Part shown: positions 22,885 through 35,727 of the stretch, in pieces
How positions within the stretch are numbered: position 1 is the stretch's first letter
Layout: the number at the start of each line of letters is the position of its first letter
Assembly: GCA_025266875.1 (NCBI GenBank)
Contig: JALLLT010000009.1
Coordinates: 496,001-560,000 of the forward strand
Length of the DNA stretch: 64,000 nt
Direction of reading: 5' to 3'
Source: Fennellomyces sp. T-0311
Lineage: Eukaryota > Mucoromycota > Mucoromycetes > Mucorales > Lichtheimiaceae
Program-made: the position numbers and the translations under genes
The notes under the pieces: model-generated
The model's database searches: none
What the model was told of the DNA's origin: nothing
Seen by the model: only the letters and a program-made list of their open reading frames with translations

Positions 22885-24139
22885 ACTAGCCCAGTGATAA
22901 CTTTGTTATACAGTAAAGAAAAAGGCATTGTGATCCGTCATATCGTGTAGGACAGTGACCATTGTTGTGTGAGACAACGTATGCTCATCTATGACTCCCC
23001 TTAAACAGTTCAGAATATGTTTCAGGGCATGTGTATTATGCAAGCGGTTCCGTTGGGCTATTGTCAGCTGAAATGTCAGTTTATCCGGGTTATAGTGACA
23101 ATAGCAAGGTGTGTATGGCGATCTGTCCACTATTTGTCCTGCTATGTCTGAGACAGCCCTTACAATATGCTTATGACTTACTGAACTATAACTAAATACG
23201 AATACATCCAGTACTGCGTTACCGCGTTTCAGTCTTTTGTTGTTTCATAGACGAAATATGCTTTGCACTCCACGATGGTCTTGTACTGGTGTATGCGTAT
23301 AAGTGTTCTTCATAGTAGACGTAGTACTGCTTTACTAAAAACCGATTATACCAGCATTTCTAGAAGAAATACTGTTAACTGCATAGGCGTATATTAGCTT
23401 TCGCTTTATCGGTTACTGAACTGCTGTGACTGTGATAGATGATATTGCTCCTACGTATCTCCTGCTGTGACCCACCGGAGAGTTTCACGCTTTAGTTTAT
23501 AATATCCTTCGTGACCATATCACTTGAACAACAGAGCCCATGCCATTTTTTAAGTTTCCACATGTGAAGGTATGCTGATGTCGATATGGGAGCTGTATCG
23601 AAGCAGAGAAGATGCAGTATATCCACAAACGATGACAGTGTCAAATCCATTATTAGATCACAAAAGTTTTTGTGCTTCTATAGAGAACAATTAAAGTTAT
23701 GCTTTCCCATAAAATACCAGATCAAAAAGTAACCTAAATCCGAAAGAAAATACGCCTTATCGCCGGCTCTAGTAACCAAAGCAATCATTTATACACACAC
23801 CTCATGAAGAGTGGCTCTAGCCTGTAGCTATTCCGCCCATGGAATCATCCACGAACCGCCGCGTTATCTTTAACTGCATCCACCTCACCATTACTTCCTG
23901 CAAAAATGTGTGGGGCGTGCATCACACACATGTATTAGCATGTGCTTTCCGAGGATTTTCATAGTACAAGGCGTAAAACGAGAATGTACTCGAGATCCGT
24001 AACATCCTTGCGGCAAAATCTTCAAGTCTGTGAAATATTCCGTAATGCTCAAGCAAAAGGAGCGGGGTTAAAATAGAACAAGTATGTACGACTGTAGTTG
24101 CTGCCTTTTCCCTTTCTTACCCCTTGTAAAACCTCCACA
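22885..24139. other. Intergenic stretch, no gene seen
   Basis: AT-rich sequence between RPL38 and the Rab11 gene. The last 100 bases include a pyrimidine-rich leader just before the Rab11 ATG. No other feature supported. Confidence 0.45.
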
Positions 24140-25198
<1,059 letters not shown>

Positions 25199-25822
25199 CG
25201 AAAAGAACTGGAGTAAGCTCTTTTTGTCCGTCGGTTGTTGGTTCCGAGTTATTGTGAATCCCTCTCACGGGAACTGTAAAGATATAAATGCTTATAGTAG
25301 TGTACCGCGCCTTGTTGGCTGCAAAACAAAGAAGCACAGCTGTCGCCAAAATGTTCTCTGGATGATCCTGCTCAGTCTCTTTCCCCCCTTCCCCCAATCC
25401 ATTTCTTGGTGACACTAGTACGTTATTGCTTCTTCAAATGCATAATCAAGTCTCTGCTAAGTATAAGCGCAGTAAGGCATCATCGCCAACTTGAAGTTTG
25501 CTCAGGTGTTAAGCCTCCTAGCCAAAATATGGCATACGAAAGTTGATATTCATTAAAGTATCCAATAATGCGCAATCCGATCGTTCCCAGTTCAGGGAGG
25601 ACTGCGTACCATCAATACAAGAATGTTTCCAACAATGCAAGTTCGGCTCCGGGCAATAATTCATAACCTTAAAGAAATCTGAGCATATTACTATCCTATC
25701 CTTTTAAGTAGAGTTACAAAGAAGTCCAGTACCGGCGACATGAAGACCGAGTTCATGCCAATATACTATGAAGACTACTATGTCATGGGCAACCATCAAT
25801 ATGTTCGACTTCGAAATACGAT
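25199..25822. other. 3' flank of the Rab gene, no gene seen
   Basis: AT-rich, holds the Rab11 3' UTR and then unassigned sequence up to the TIR element. Confidence 0.4.
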
Positions 25823-25824
25823 TA

Positions 25825-25993
25825 CAGTGGCTGCTTTATATACCGATACGATGATGCAGCCAAACTTTATGTTATATCAAAATATCGTTATATAAAATGG
25901 GATTGGCAGTGATTACCGTTTCCGTGCATCGAAAATTGTGTCGTTATATCGAATTATCGTTATATGAAATATCATTATATAAAGCGGTCATTG
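25825..25993. mobile_element. Short pogo-like MITE, 169 bp, related to the 20.2-kb element
   Basis: The left end starts CAGTGGCTGCTTTATATACC and the right end, read on the other strand, CAATGACCGCTTTATATAAT. The interior repeats TTATATCGxATTATCGTTATAT and the loop GCAGCCAAAC, all shared with the element at 20220-20910. A TA precedes the left end; the right flank is CA, so the target duplication is no longer perfect. It appears to be an internally deleted, older relative with no coding capacity. Confidence 0.6.
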
Positions 25994-26597
25994 CATTGGC
26001 ATAATTGGTCCACCACAGAGGTCGTTTCTTCAAATTCAATGCATGCGTAACCGGGGGTGCATTTCCTTCGAACAAGGTGCGGCACACATTGTTATCCAGA
26101 AGCAACACTGATGACAGCAGCAAAGGTGATTAAGTATGGCAGGCTTAGGTCTCGAAGAGAAACCTAGTCATACTTTCCAAAATCTCACTTAGAATTGCGT
26201 CTGTATAAAAGAAAGAATAGGCGGAATGAGTAAAAAACAACGATGGAAAAATAATATTTTCCGAATACCACGCAGTACCTCGTTCTTACTGGTTGCGTTG
26301 TGGTATGGTAAGGCTTGACTTCTGACGAAGCCCTTTATCGATCCCATTTGTTTGTTGTTGTCTATGAAATCCACGTGTTGCTAATTTTCTCGAACAATAA
26401 TATTACGTAGTCCATGTGTACCTAGATATATCTTATGCGTAGTGGCTTTGTAAGATTATATGGTAGGTGACTTATGTGACAATGGAGAGCTGATATAAAA
26501 GTCTTTAAAGCCTAATGAAATTGTGCCGCATATGATAATCACCAGATTTGTAGGTAAATGATAATTATAATAATACGTGAATAAAAAAAAGAAATCA
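25994..26597. other. Intergenic stretch, no gene seen
   Basis: Unassigned sequence between the MITE and the 3' end of the minus-strand gene at 26598-28145. Confidence 0.4.
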
Positions 26598-28145
26598 CTA
26601 TGGTGTGGAAGGTGTCATCGGAGTCTCAATATTGGCATGATCAAGAGAAGGCAAGTCATCCAATGACTCGAGCACGGTGTTTCTCCAAGTGAAAACCTGA
26701 GGCATGGCTTCCATCACCTTTTTTACGCCACGTGGAGAGTGTGGGACGGTCAGAGTAGCTTGTCGCGACCGGACGAAAGTGTTGCTCTTGACGAGGGTTA
26801 CAGTCTCGAAAAAAATTTGCCGATCCCATGTAAGAACAACAAAAACATTTGGCTTGGACTTGGAAGCGTCAATGAGGCGTAACGCATTACGGTAAACCTT
26901 GTGCGTATCTGTCCTCAATTTTTTTACGTCCCTGTGGCCAAAACCACCAGCAAATTCGATCAACATGATCGTTGCCTTGGAATTCTCAACGTCGTTTAGA
27001 ACCCCGTCGAATTTATGGCGCTTCGTGCCATCAACCTCCACTTCAATCCTAAGAAATCATTAATCAGAATAAGGTTTCAGAGGTATAATACGTCTCTGCG
27101 TCTGGTTTGGTCAGGATACTCTATTGTTCGCACTTTGTTCGCACATGCGGTATAGTGTTCAAATAAATTGCATATAGGAAGAACATGTAGGCATGGGGCA
27201 AAATTGGTATGTCAAAGCGCAAAGACAATGTACAGTCTTCTGATCAAAACAACCGGCAGAAGTCTGTATTGCTAAAATCACGGACTTACCAGTCAAGTTT
27301 AACTTGATCATTGTTGTGGAGGAAAAGGGCATTCAACACCGAAATTGCTCCACCAATTGCACTTTTCCTTTCTCCACACTTCACGGCAATGTGATTGGAC
27401 GGTAAGTTCATTAAGTCAACCCTATAAAAACATTTGCATTATATTAACAACCGGTTGGTAACCCGTGGCCCCTTCCCACACCTAATACAGACCATCGACT
27501 TGCGATACTGTCTACTATGCGTAGATCATAGTGTTTTATAGGATAATAATCCTGCGAAGGGATCACTGGCATTCGAATGATCACACAGAGATCTCGAGAA
27601 TCAAGGTCATCAGCGGAAAGGGCGTCCATGAGCTTTTGACAGTATTTTTCGCTGGTCCAGCGAGGCACATCGACACCAAAGATGGCATTATAGTCAATAT
27701 CGGAAAGGTTGTTCCTGTACACGTCAGCAACCTCAGGGTCCGTAATAGCGACGATGTCGAGACCACTTAAGCTACATGATAAAGTTAGTATATGGTACTA
27801 TTTATTATACAGTCATCCTTATATATACCCTAGGTCAGATTCCTTGGCGTAATCACTCAACTTCTTGAGGCTCATAGTCTCTTCAACGCCGCTTTCTGGT
27901 TCTCCATCAGTAGTTCGGTGGCGCTTGTCTTCTGCAACCTCAGCTGCAACACCCTCCATGGTGAAGCAGGCCTGGTCAACCAATGTATTCTTTGCTTTCT
28001 TTTTTGCTTTCTGGCTTGTGGTGGGATTTGACATCGAGAAGATCGCTCCAGTACTTCTGATACTTCTGGCCAAACTCTGAATAAGTGTTGTTCCGTTGCT
28101 GGGGGGTATCGCAAAGTTAGCCATTGTTTGATTATACAGGCTCAT
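26598..28145 (-). CDS. Unrecognised four-exon protein, 392 residues
   Basis: Exons 28145-27829, 27771-27493, 27421-27290 and 27048-26598 join with consistent phase; introns are 57, 71 and 241 bases. An alternative ATG lies seven codons in (28124). Residues 1-105 are polar and low-complexity (KAKKKAKNTLVD, then Glu/Asp-rich). Residues 106-250 hold SGLDIVAITDPEVADVYRNN and a WTSEKYCQKLMDAL helix. The last third (residues 245-392) looks like a compact alpha/beta domain: HKFDGVL, IMLIEFAGG, KVYRNALRLID, VFVVLTWD. The FDG ... IEF spacing recalls a PD-(D/E)XK core, but the Lys expected after Glu is absent, so this is only a suggestion. No signal peptide or membrane helix. Its first exon and promoter are duplicated in inverse orientation at 29511-30029. 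Confidence 0.75.
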
Positions 28146-28337
28146 CGGTACATTACGGCCATTTTCTTTTCAGCAATCCCGATACACGAGAGCCTCTTCC
28201 GGTCACAGCCTTTGGCGGCACTCAAGGCTCATGAAAATTTCAATGAGACTGTGTCTTCAGCCAAGCCCAGGAATTGTGAGGCGAATGTGAAGCAGTCGTA
28301 AGGGGACGGGTCCGAACGCTTGGTTTTCTTGAGCTGA
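27817..28337 (-). repeat. Left arm of an inverted duplication (exon 1 and promoter of the unrecognised gene)
   Basis: Read on the minus strand, this 521-base block matches 29511-30029 on the plus strand at well over 90 percent by eye. It covers about 190 bases upstream of the ATG, all of exon 1 and the first twelve or so bases of intron 1 (GTATATATAAGG). Confidence 0.88.
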
Positions 28338-29510
28338 TCCTGTAATCAGGAATCAACATGCCCCATTGTCATGTGATTGTTTTTGAGGGGCATGGTTGCG
28401 TGGAAACAAGGATGAGTTGATTGTCACGACCACTGCTTACAGAATTTTGCACGTCAGATGGGGAAACAATGGATTGTGTTAAAGTTTAAAAATGGGTAGT
28501 TTCTGATCAAGAGTGGATAACTTTTTGCCCAAGAAGGGTGCTTTTTCAACCAAAAGTCGGTTGTTGTTCACTCAAGAAAGGATGGTTGTTCGCTCAGGAA
28601 AAATTGATTATTCAACTAAAAGTGGGTGGTTCTTCGCTAAAGAGAGAAGGCTTTATAATTTGAAGGACGCGTTTGCAAATTTAAGTCACGAATGCGGATT
28701 CTCTAAGTCATCAATAGTCTTCCAAAGTGTTCATCTGGTGGAATGTGATAGGATAGAGGTTTGACCGATCTCCACTATGCGCATACACGTAATGGTTCAC
28801 CGCACCTTCCATGGGCAATCCTTGTTATGCGTCTTTCTTTCTGGATACCTCTTGACCACACCTTCTTGCAAACGTAAGTGTAAACATAATCATGCGATTT
28901 ATACATGGGGCGGAGTATTCTTATGCGGGAGCCTTTCCTTCCTGCTATCGTACACGTACTACATCAAATGGTCGTCAGCGTTTTCAATAACTTCAAGTGA
29001 ATTCGATCTAGACTTCGTCAGTTGGTTTTTTTTTTTTGGCTTGGCGCGAAAAAGCCCATGCCCCAGGAAGAATCCTCATCCTTTCTAACCGGCTTGCATT
29101 CGCCGTAGCTACTAGCCATTCCGTACTCCAGGTGCGATGAAGGGAAAGACACCCGACAGTGCGGTGCTCCGCTAAACCTCCTGGGGGTCATCCAACTGGG
29201 GACCTATCCCCTGCCTTACCTACGTCGTAGACTCTCGTCAGTTGGTTAGCACCAATATTTCTATGAAGCGCCTAATGACTTATCCGCCGATAGGATACAC
29301 TACAGTCCCCTTACCCAAGTAGCCCATACTTTCGCGATATTACTCTGACTAGAAACACTGTCCGGCCAAGCATTATAAGGTCCACATAGCGAAAATCATT
29401 GCCAGCTAGTGGTAGTGCATTCGGCGAGTGGAGCTACCAGCTACCGATTGGTGATTAACGTAATACAATGGCAGATTGACTTGATCGTGAATACGTGATT
29501 ATATGGCCAA
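28338..29510. other. Spacer between the inverted arms
   Basis: About 1.17 kb. The part 28500-28650 has degenerate direct repeats (AAGAAxGG ... TTGTTCxCTCA), giving an open frame 28513-28764 of repetitive composition. A short direct repeat, CGTCAGTTGGTT, occurs near 29017 and 29236. A poly-T run lies near 29028-29038. No gene is recognised. Confidence 0.45.
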
Positions 29511-30029
29511 CTCAGAAAAACCAAGCGCTCGGACCCGTCCCCCTACGACTACTTCACATTCGCCTCACAGTTCCCAGGCTTGGCTGAAGACATAGTCTCA
29601 ATGAAGTTTTCATGAACCTTGACTCCGGCCAAAAGGCTGTGACCAGGCGAGGTTGTCGTGTATCAGGACTGCTGAAAAGAAAATGACCGTAATGTACCGA
29701 TGAGCCTATATAGTGAAATAATGGCTAACTTTGCGATATCCCACAGCAACGGAACAACACTTATTCAGAGTTTGGCCAGAAGTATCAGAAGTACTGGAGC
29801 GATCTTCTCGATGTCAAATCCCACCACAAGCCAGAAAGCAAAAAAGAAAAGCAAAGAATACATTGGTTGACCAGGCCTGCTTCACCATGGAGGGTGTTGC
29901 AGCTGAGGTTGCAGAAGACAAGCGCCACCAAATTACTGATGGAGAACCAGAAAGCGGCGTTGAAGAGACTATGAGTCTCAAGAAGTTGAGTGATTGCGCC
30001 AAGGAATCTGACCTAGGGTATATATAAGG
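29511..30029 (+). repeat. Right arm of the inverted duplication
   Basis: A 519-base counterpart of 27817-28337 in opposite orientation. The two arms face each other with promoters inward, separated by the 1.17-kb spacer. Confidence 0.88.
29700..30029 (+). pseudogene. Truncated, frameshifted copy of exon 1 of the 26598-28145 gene
   Basis: The start codon (29700-29702) and about 40 codons match the intact gene, but an extra A in the A-run near 29846-29850 shifts the frame, and a TGA follows at 29868-29870. Downstream the old frame is still recognisable (NTLVDQACFTMEGVAAE, ESGVEETMSLKKLS) with few substitutions. The copy ends just past the exon 1 donor, and none of exons 2-4 is present. The divergence is low, so the duplication is recent. 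Confidence 0.85.
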
Positions 30030-30521
30030 GAAGTGCAGTCGACGCAAGCTACACTGATGGCTGCATGCTCTCTGCTTGGCTTGAATCATGCGATGGGAGC
30101 AATACGCACGAGATTTCATCCGCCACCATTATATATCGCCAGCATCATGTTGAATTATAGAGGCAACCATAGTGCCACCAGTAGCGATCAAGGTTATATC
30201 TACATACCACAACAACGGCCAATAAAAAGTATATACTGGCATCTTTAAATCTCTCTGATAGACAAAAAGTCCAGCAATTTCTTACAAGGACCATTCGATA
30301 CATACGCTCTCGAATAATACATAAAAATATACTTTACTGATTACATTTCCTATCACTTAGTATTAAAACATCCAAGCGTGAGTATTCACCTTGAGGTTTA
30401 ATGCTTTTTTTGTCTTGCATTACAGTAGCACCTAACTGTCATGCCAGTCACCCCACGCATATAAGCAGCACAAAACTATAGGATAGAACACTGCACTTTT
30501 TATTATGTAATACGAGAGCAC

Positions 30522-30673
30522 CACTGCAAATAATTTTTTCGTGAATAGTTTTTCGAAGTGGTTAAACATAAGCTTTTTAACCGCTTGAGGTACTAAAAAT
30601 GGTAGTACAAGTGGTTGAAAAGCTTATGTTTGACCATTGTAACCACTTTTAACCATCGAAATTATTTGCATTG
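30522..30673. mobile_element. Foldback (palindromic) MITE-like element, 152 bp
   Basis: The left half begins CACTGCAAATAATTTTTTCG and the right half, read on the other strand, CAATGCAAATAATTTCGATG. Inside, AAACATAAGCTTTT and GTACTA/TAGTAC also pair, so nearly the whole segment can fold into one imperfect hairpin centred near 30600. No coding capacity. The short length, terminal inverted repeats and strong foldback are typical of a MITE; the superfamily is not clear. Confidence 0.65.
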
Positions 30674-33639
30674 CATGGCATCATGAGGTTAACAAACGTA
30701 AACGTGAGTTCAATATTACACTGAAAAAGTTCGACGGCTACAAAGCTGTTAGGCGACAACTGTTTTGGAAGCTCCGTAAAGAGTGTTGTTGATGGGACCC
30801 ACTTCGGATCGGGTACCGCAAGCGTAACATAAGATCTGAGCTTGCTGGGGAGACCATAAAAGGGTTCAATTGATTTGATCTAATAATTTGCTACAATGGA
30901 AATATAGACTCAACTTATTTACAGTGCGTAAATGCGCTTTAACATGAAGCAGTTTTGCTTCCGCTTGGCTCTCGTCACAGGTAAAAAAAAAGATTTCGAT
31001 ATGGACTACTGGTATCTGCCGGTTACACAGTATCCTCGTCCTTGAAGCATCCCCATAATAAGCAAGCGCAATGTTACACTTTCAAGTTTGAGGCAGCCGA
31101 TACTATAGTATTATACTACTTGATACGACATCATATGATATTTACATGCTATTTGATGTGGGCGCGGTAGATCCCTGATAACAATCGTGGGAAGCGTTAG
31201 GTGATCGGGTGAAGAAAACACTCGAACTGTTATTTAAGCAAAGCTAAGTGGAGAGGTTAGATATCAGCAATGTAAAGTAACAGTAGCTCGCGCGAATATA
31301 GGTTATGTACTAATCTTCTAGCTATGTACCTCATCACCAAACGACCTGCTTTTTTTTAAAAAAAATCTAGAACCTTCTCAATTAAATAATTGACTTCTCG
31401 TGAAAATACGATTCCTGAGAATTACTTTCATGTTAAATGGAAGCGTGTTAGCTGCAATTGATATTTCGCAACAATTGGGCACCTGCCATAATTTACACCC
31501 TGCTGCTTCATGCGCATGCAACTGCCTGATGTGTTTGAATCTTTTTTTGGTATTTTGGCCGTATGTTTTTTGAAGGAAAACGGAAGTACCGGGCGCGCAA
31601 ATAGACCAGTATTATGTATCAGCCAAAAGGTCGGCTACTTATCGAAAGCGCTTCATCTAAAATTCATCAGTTGCTACATCCTATAAATGCAAATATGCGC
31701 AGCTTTAAGAACTTAGACATTATCCAGTTCAGTTTTGCCCGTACTCTCCATAAGTAACCGTGAGACTTGTGCTACAGCCTACATTATATCTTTACTTTTA
31801 CTATTTATGACTTGAGAGGCTCCAGACATCTGCACTTACCCTACTATTAGTCAGTTCAGCTGTTTTTAAATCACCTCATCGTTGAAAGCATTGTGAAGAG
31901 CCAACATATCTTAGTAGTTGCGCGTCTTGGCGTACCTACGTATCGAATGTCCGACAGGCTAAGCAAGAATAAATTCCAGACGATGTATAGCTAGTTAGGT
32001 ATAAATAGGGTGGGGCTAGACACACAAATTATACTTTTCATCAATTTTGCTTGAAGGTTTTTCGGGTAAAAGTTCAAGAGTACCCCTTTCATTTTTTCTG
32101 CTATTTTTGAAAGAGCACATACGTAGGCTGATTTTCCATGCATATCTGATTGGGTAGCTTATTTCACACCAGCAACCACAATCCAATGTGCCAGCGGCAA
32201 ACAATAATTAAGAATGAACTGTCGTAGCACGAGGGCATATCAGGACAAGCATTTGAACCAGAAGTAAGATAATTCGCGGTTATTACACTATTTTAATCGT
32301 CCTTGAAGCATCTGAAGGAGAAAAAGCTGCTTATAATCGGGTGATATCCTGTGTGTAGAAGGTTTTGAAGATGAGCTAAAAACAGGGTAGGGATGTCGAG
32401 AGAAGTCAGTACCTATCCCAAAATTAAATGGTAAAAATAGAGCCAGCAGGACACTTGTGTATATGGAAGCGTCCTGGGATCAATCACGCTGATCACGGCT
32501 ATTTTTAAAAAGCCTCCTCATTGTTGTCGACAATAGAGATGGACACTCGTTTGTCGGACAATGTGATCGGATTCACATCGACACACAATCGACGGTTTAT
32601 TTTAGGATAAGTAAAGGCTAGGCCCGTACACGAAGCGCACGGGACGAATCTCCGGAAATCCGAACCGATGTCCAGCGAGGTTTAAAATAGATTAACATCC
32701 AACGAAGTTTTGGTCATTTCCGAAGGGTATGGGGTGAAAACGGCGGGCTCAGGATGTACTTGACCTGCCTATTTGTTTTTCATTCTAACGTCTCTACTGC
32801 TCGGCTTTTCTAATTCACCGGAGCACCGGCATATGGTCCGAGTTTATATTGGTGAAAGGATATGGTCTGTTGATTCCATGCGTGGCATCAGCTCCGCTCA
32901 GATACGTATTCACAACCAAGATAGATGCAAAAGTGGAGATATGCTTGTCATCCTTCATCCAGCATTTTGAGGAACATAAAGCATTCATATCGAATATTTA
33001 CCATCAGATGTCATATTCATTGATCGCCAAGTAAAAAAAAATGGACACTAAGGTTCAATATCATTCAACTAAAGGATCATGCACCAACCAGCCACCATTT
33101 CATTCGAAAAAAAAACATAGCACCATGACATGACGTGATACAGAATCTTTCTTTTTTCACCCTGATAAAAGGAGCGACAGTTGCAAAAGGAAAAACTTAG
33201 ATTGTTTATAGCGAGCGAATCCATGTGATACGTGGGAGGTAGTACAAAGCAGCTGAGGTCCAGCGCGAATGTCTCCCACGTTGTCACACACAGGGTGGCA
33301 CCCGGACGGAGACAAGGTCAAATCCCCCCGTCGCCTGTTTTGCCCATCACTAAAAAGCTGGTTACCCTTTATCAACTGGATCGCGTGTTGATCAATGTGT
33401 AATGATTGGCCCTGCTTTTATCAATTTTGTTTGGGATGTGGTTGCTCAGAAATGGCTTAGGGGTGGACTTACCGGATATGGTTGTTCCTATGCTATTTGC
33501 CATTTGTAGCAGAGTTACCGTAACACGCGAATGACAGGCTCGGGCTTTCCCGCTCTTGATATAAAAGGAACGGCTTTTTTTTGTAGTGCTTCTCCTTCCC
33601 TTCTTCATTCTCCTCCCATCATTTTTTTCTTCACCAGCA
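30674..33639. other. 3 kb gene-poor stretch
   Basis: AT-rich sequence with no supported gene. The last 100 bases hold a TATAAAAGG box (33560-33568) and a pyrimidine-rich leader for the small gene at 33640. Confidence 0.5.
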
Positions 33640-33933
33640 ATGCAACAACGGCAGTTTCGTGAAATCGCTATTCAGTGGCTTCACTCCATCGCCCACGCGT
33701 TTGACTTGCCATCACCACCAAATCCACCGTCTCCTACTACAGAAAAGTGCTGCAATCCTCAGGCAGTCACCGAGTCCGCCAATGCTAGTTTGACCCTGTT
33801 CGAAAAGACCTACGTTTCATTTCCTGAATTCATCGGCAACGAGGAAGGTCCTGCCTGGACTCATCACGATAACTTACGATCGCCATCATGGCCTCAAGCA
33901 GCACGACCGGGCCCATCATCTATGGCCTGCTAA
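33640..33933 (+). CDS. Small hypothetical protein, 97 residues
   Basis: One exon from ATG 33640 (MQQRQFREIAIQWLHSIAHA) to TAA/TAG at 33933. The context is that of a real fungal gene: a TATAAAAGG box 75 bases upstream, a C/T-rich leader, and a C-rich codon pattern unlike the AT-rich flanks. The first 25 residues form an amphipathic helix; a Pro-rich stretch (PSPPNPPSPTTEK) and an aromatic segment (FEKTYVSFPEFIG) follow. No signal peptide, no known domain. It could be a short fungus-specific stress or membrane-associated protein; I cannot assign it. Confidence 0.55.
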   Translation: MQQRQFREIAIQWLHSIAHAFDLPSPPNPPSPTTEKCCNPQAVTESANASLTLFEKTYVSFPEFIGNEEGPAWTHHDNLRSPSWPQAARPGPSSMAC

Positions 33934-35702
33934 TTTGTTCTTCGTTTTATTTCTTCCGCATCTATTATATTATCATCGACCAGCATCCTCGTTCTCTGTA
34001 TACCATTCATTCTTTGTAATATTTCCTCGCCTTTCATTTACTTATACCCCATATACCCCTTCTTGATTATGGTTGTACATGCCATCACTGATGAAATTCC
34101 ATAAAAAGTACATATGTGCTGTCTGAAGTCCTGGGGCACACGTGTTTTCATACCTTTCTAACAGCGATCCACTGGCGTGGCGAATAGTTTCATTACAATA
34201 TACAAAACGAAAAATCACTTGACCTCATTGTCCCAGGATTACAAAACGGCAAATTAGCACTACCGTGCATATTTTGCTGCTGACGAAAAACCAATTATGT
34301 ACCAGAATGATCTATGTGGCATTTCTGCCCAATCGCCTTGTGATTATGATTGTTGTCGCATTCGCCGTCTCCGTCTGCGCATGCGCATGCATATGTTCGT
34401 TTGGTAAGCTCAATTTACTGCTATGGTAAAAAAAAATCGGATTTCTCTCCCCTACGCTCATATGACTGTGAAAAAAACATTTTCTTTATACTTTCTCTAA
34501 AATGAAATGTTTGGACCTTACTAAAAATTAACATTCTGTTTCCCCCATAGCGAAAGTAAAAGTGGCTCGGGTACCATTTACCTGCTGACCTGTTTAGCGT
34601 GTGGGTATAATGCTTACACTTCCTCAATTGTCACTGGCCATTGGGAAATTGACGAATTTAGCGTCATCCAATACTTTGAGCGTATTGTATCATCTTGGAT
34701 TTTTAAAAGTAAGCTTAATAATTGGACGCTTGGCAGATTATCGCTCGCGAATCAGTACTATCATAGACATGTTAATTATTACATCGTTATTACCGACAGA
34801 TATATCGTGTACTATCGAACAAGCGACTTTTTTCTTTTGGCACTGCAGATAAGATCATCTTGTGGCCAATACGTTACACGTACCGAACTGATGTTGATAA
34901 AAACTTTATTAATAACGTTTATCCTTGCTCTTTGTCCCGCAGCCTTAATTGTGCTACTTGTACAATCGTGTGCTTTGGGTACTGGTGTTAGCACAGTGCT
35001 GCGCTTATCCTTACCGAAAAAGTGATCGAGAGAAAATTGATTATAGCATGTCTTATGATATTGATGGTAGAATTCCCCAAGGATGACTAAGTTTGATGTT
35101 ATTAACTGCATGTGAAATGGACCCTGTCATGCTCACAGTGCTTGTGTCATCCTATTTTAAAGTATAGACAAGCATGTGTAAATCTTTACCATCACCTCAC
35201 ACAATTTTTGTAACCCCTTCATGGCATATATCAAGTAGTGTGATAAACTAATAAAAAGTTAGTCATTGCCATAAGATTTCGGAAAGCAAGTTTATGTGCA
35301 TAAGGGCAGCAGTATCGATAGGATCCAATAAGTCAGCTCAACTCGATTTCTTACACTTCCGTGCGCAGACAATGGTGAATGGTGCAATGGTCAATCGCAA
35401 GGACGCGATCTGCAGCTTTCAAAAGTAAAATAAAAAAAGTGGGGGCTTGGTGCAGATAGCAATATACGCAGGAAAGAAGAACATTACATACTGTGTTGCC
35501 AATATGTAACTATGCCGATTGTAACTATAGCTACGAGGTGGGTACCAAGGGTCGCATGCATATCTGTACAAATATTTAGCGTAAATAATCTACCAAGCTG
35601 GTTCCTGTATCTATATGAGTTGCAAAAGTGAATGAACCAGCAAATTTATGAATAGTAATTAATCCTAGAAAATGGTGTACATTAAGCATTACTACTTGGT
35701 AA
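33934..35702. other. Gene-poor stretch
   Basis: The first part is probably the 3' UTR of the small gene (pyrimidine-rich). Purine/pyrimidine repeats GCATGCGCATGCATATG lie near 34378. Open frames at 34421-35111 have no coding signature. Confidence 0.45.
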
Positions 35703-35727
35703 CTAATTAGATCCAGCACTGCTGCTA

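Noticed and set aside
29120..29240. GC-richer patch whose minus strand (GTTGGATGACCCCCAGGAGG) recalls the 3' half of 5S rRNA.
   Set aside because: The rest of the 5S sequence and its internal promoter boxes are missing; the match is too short.
34601..35111. Open frames on both strands with hydrophobic segments.
   Set aside because: AT-rich low-complexity composition, no conserved motif and mutually exclusive strands.
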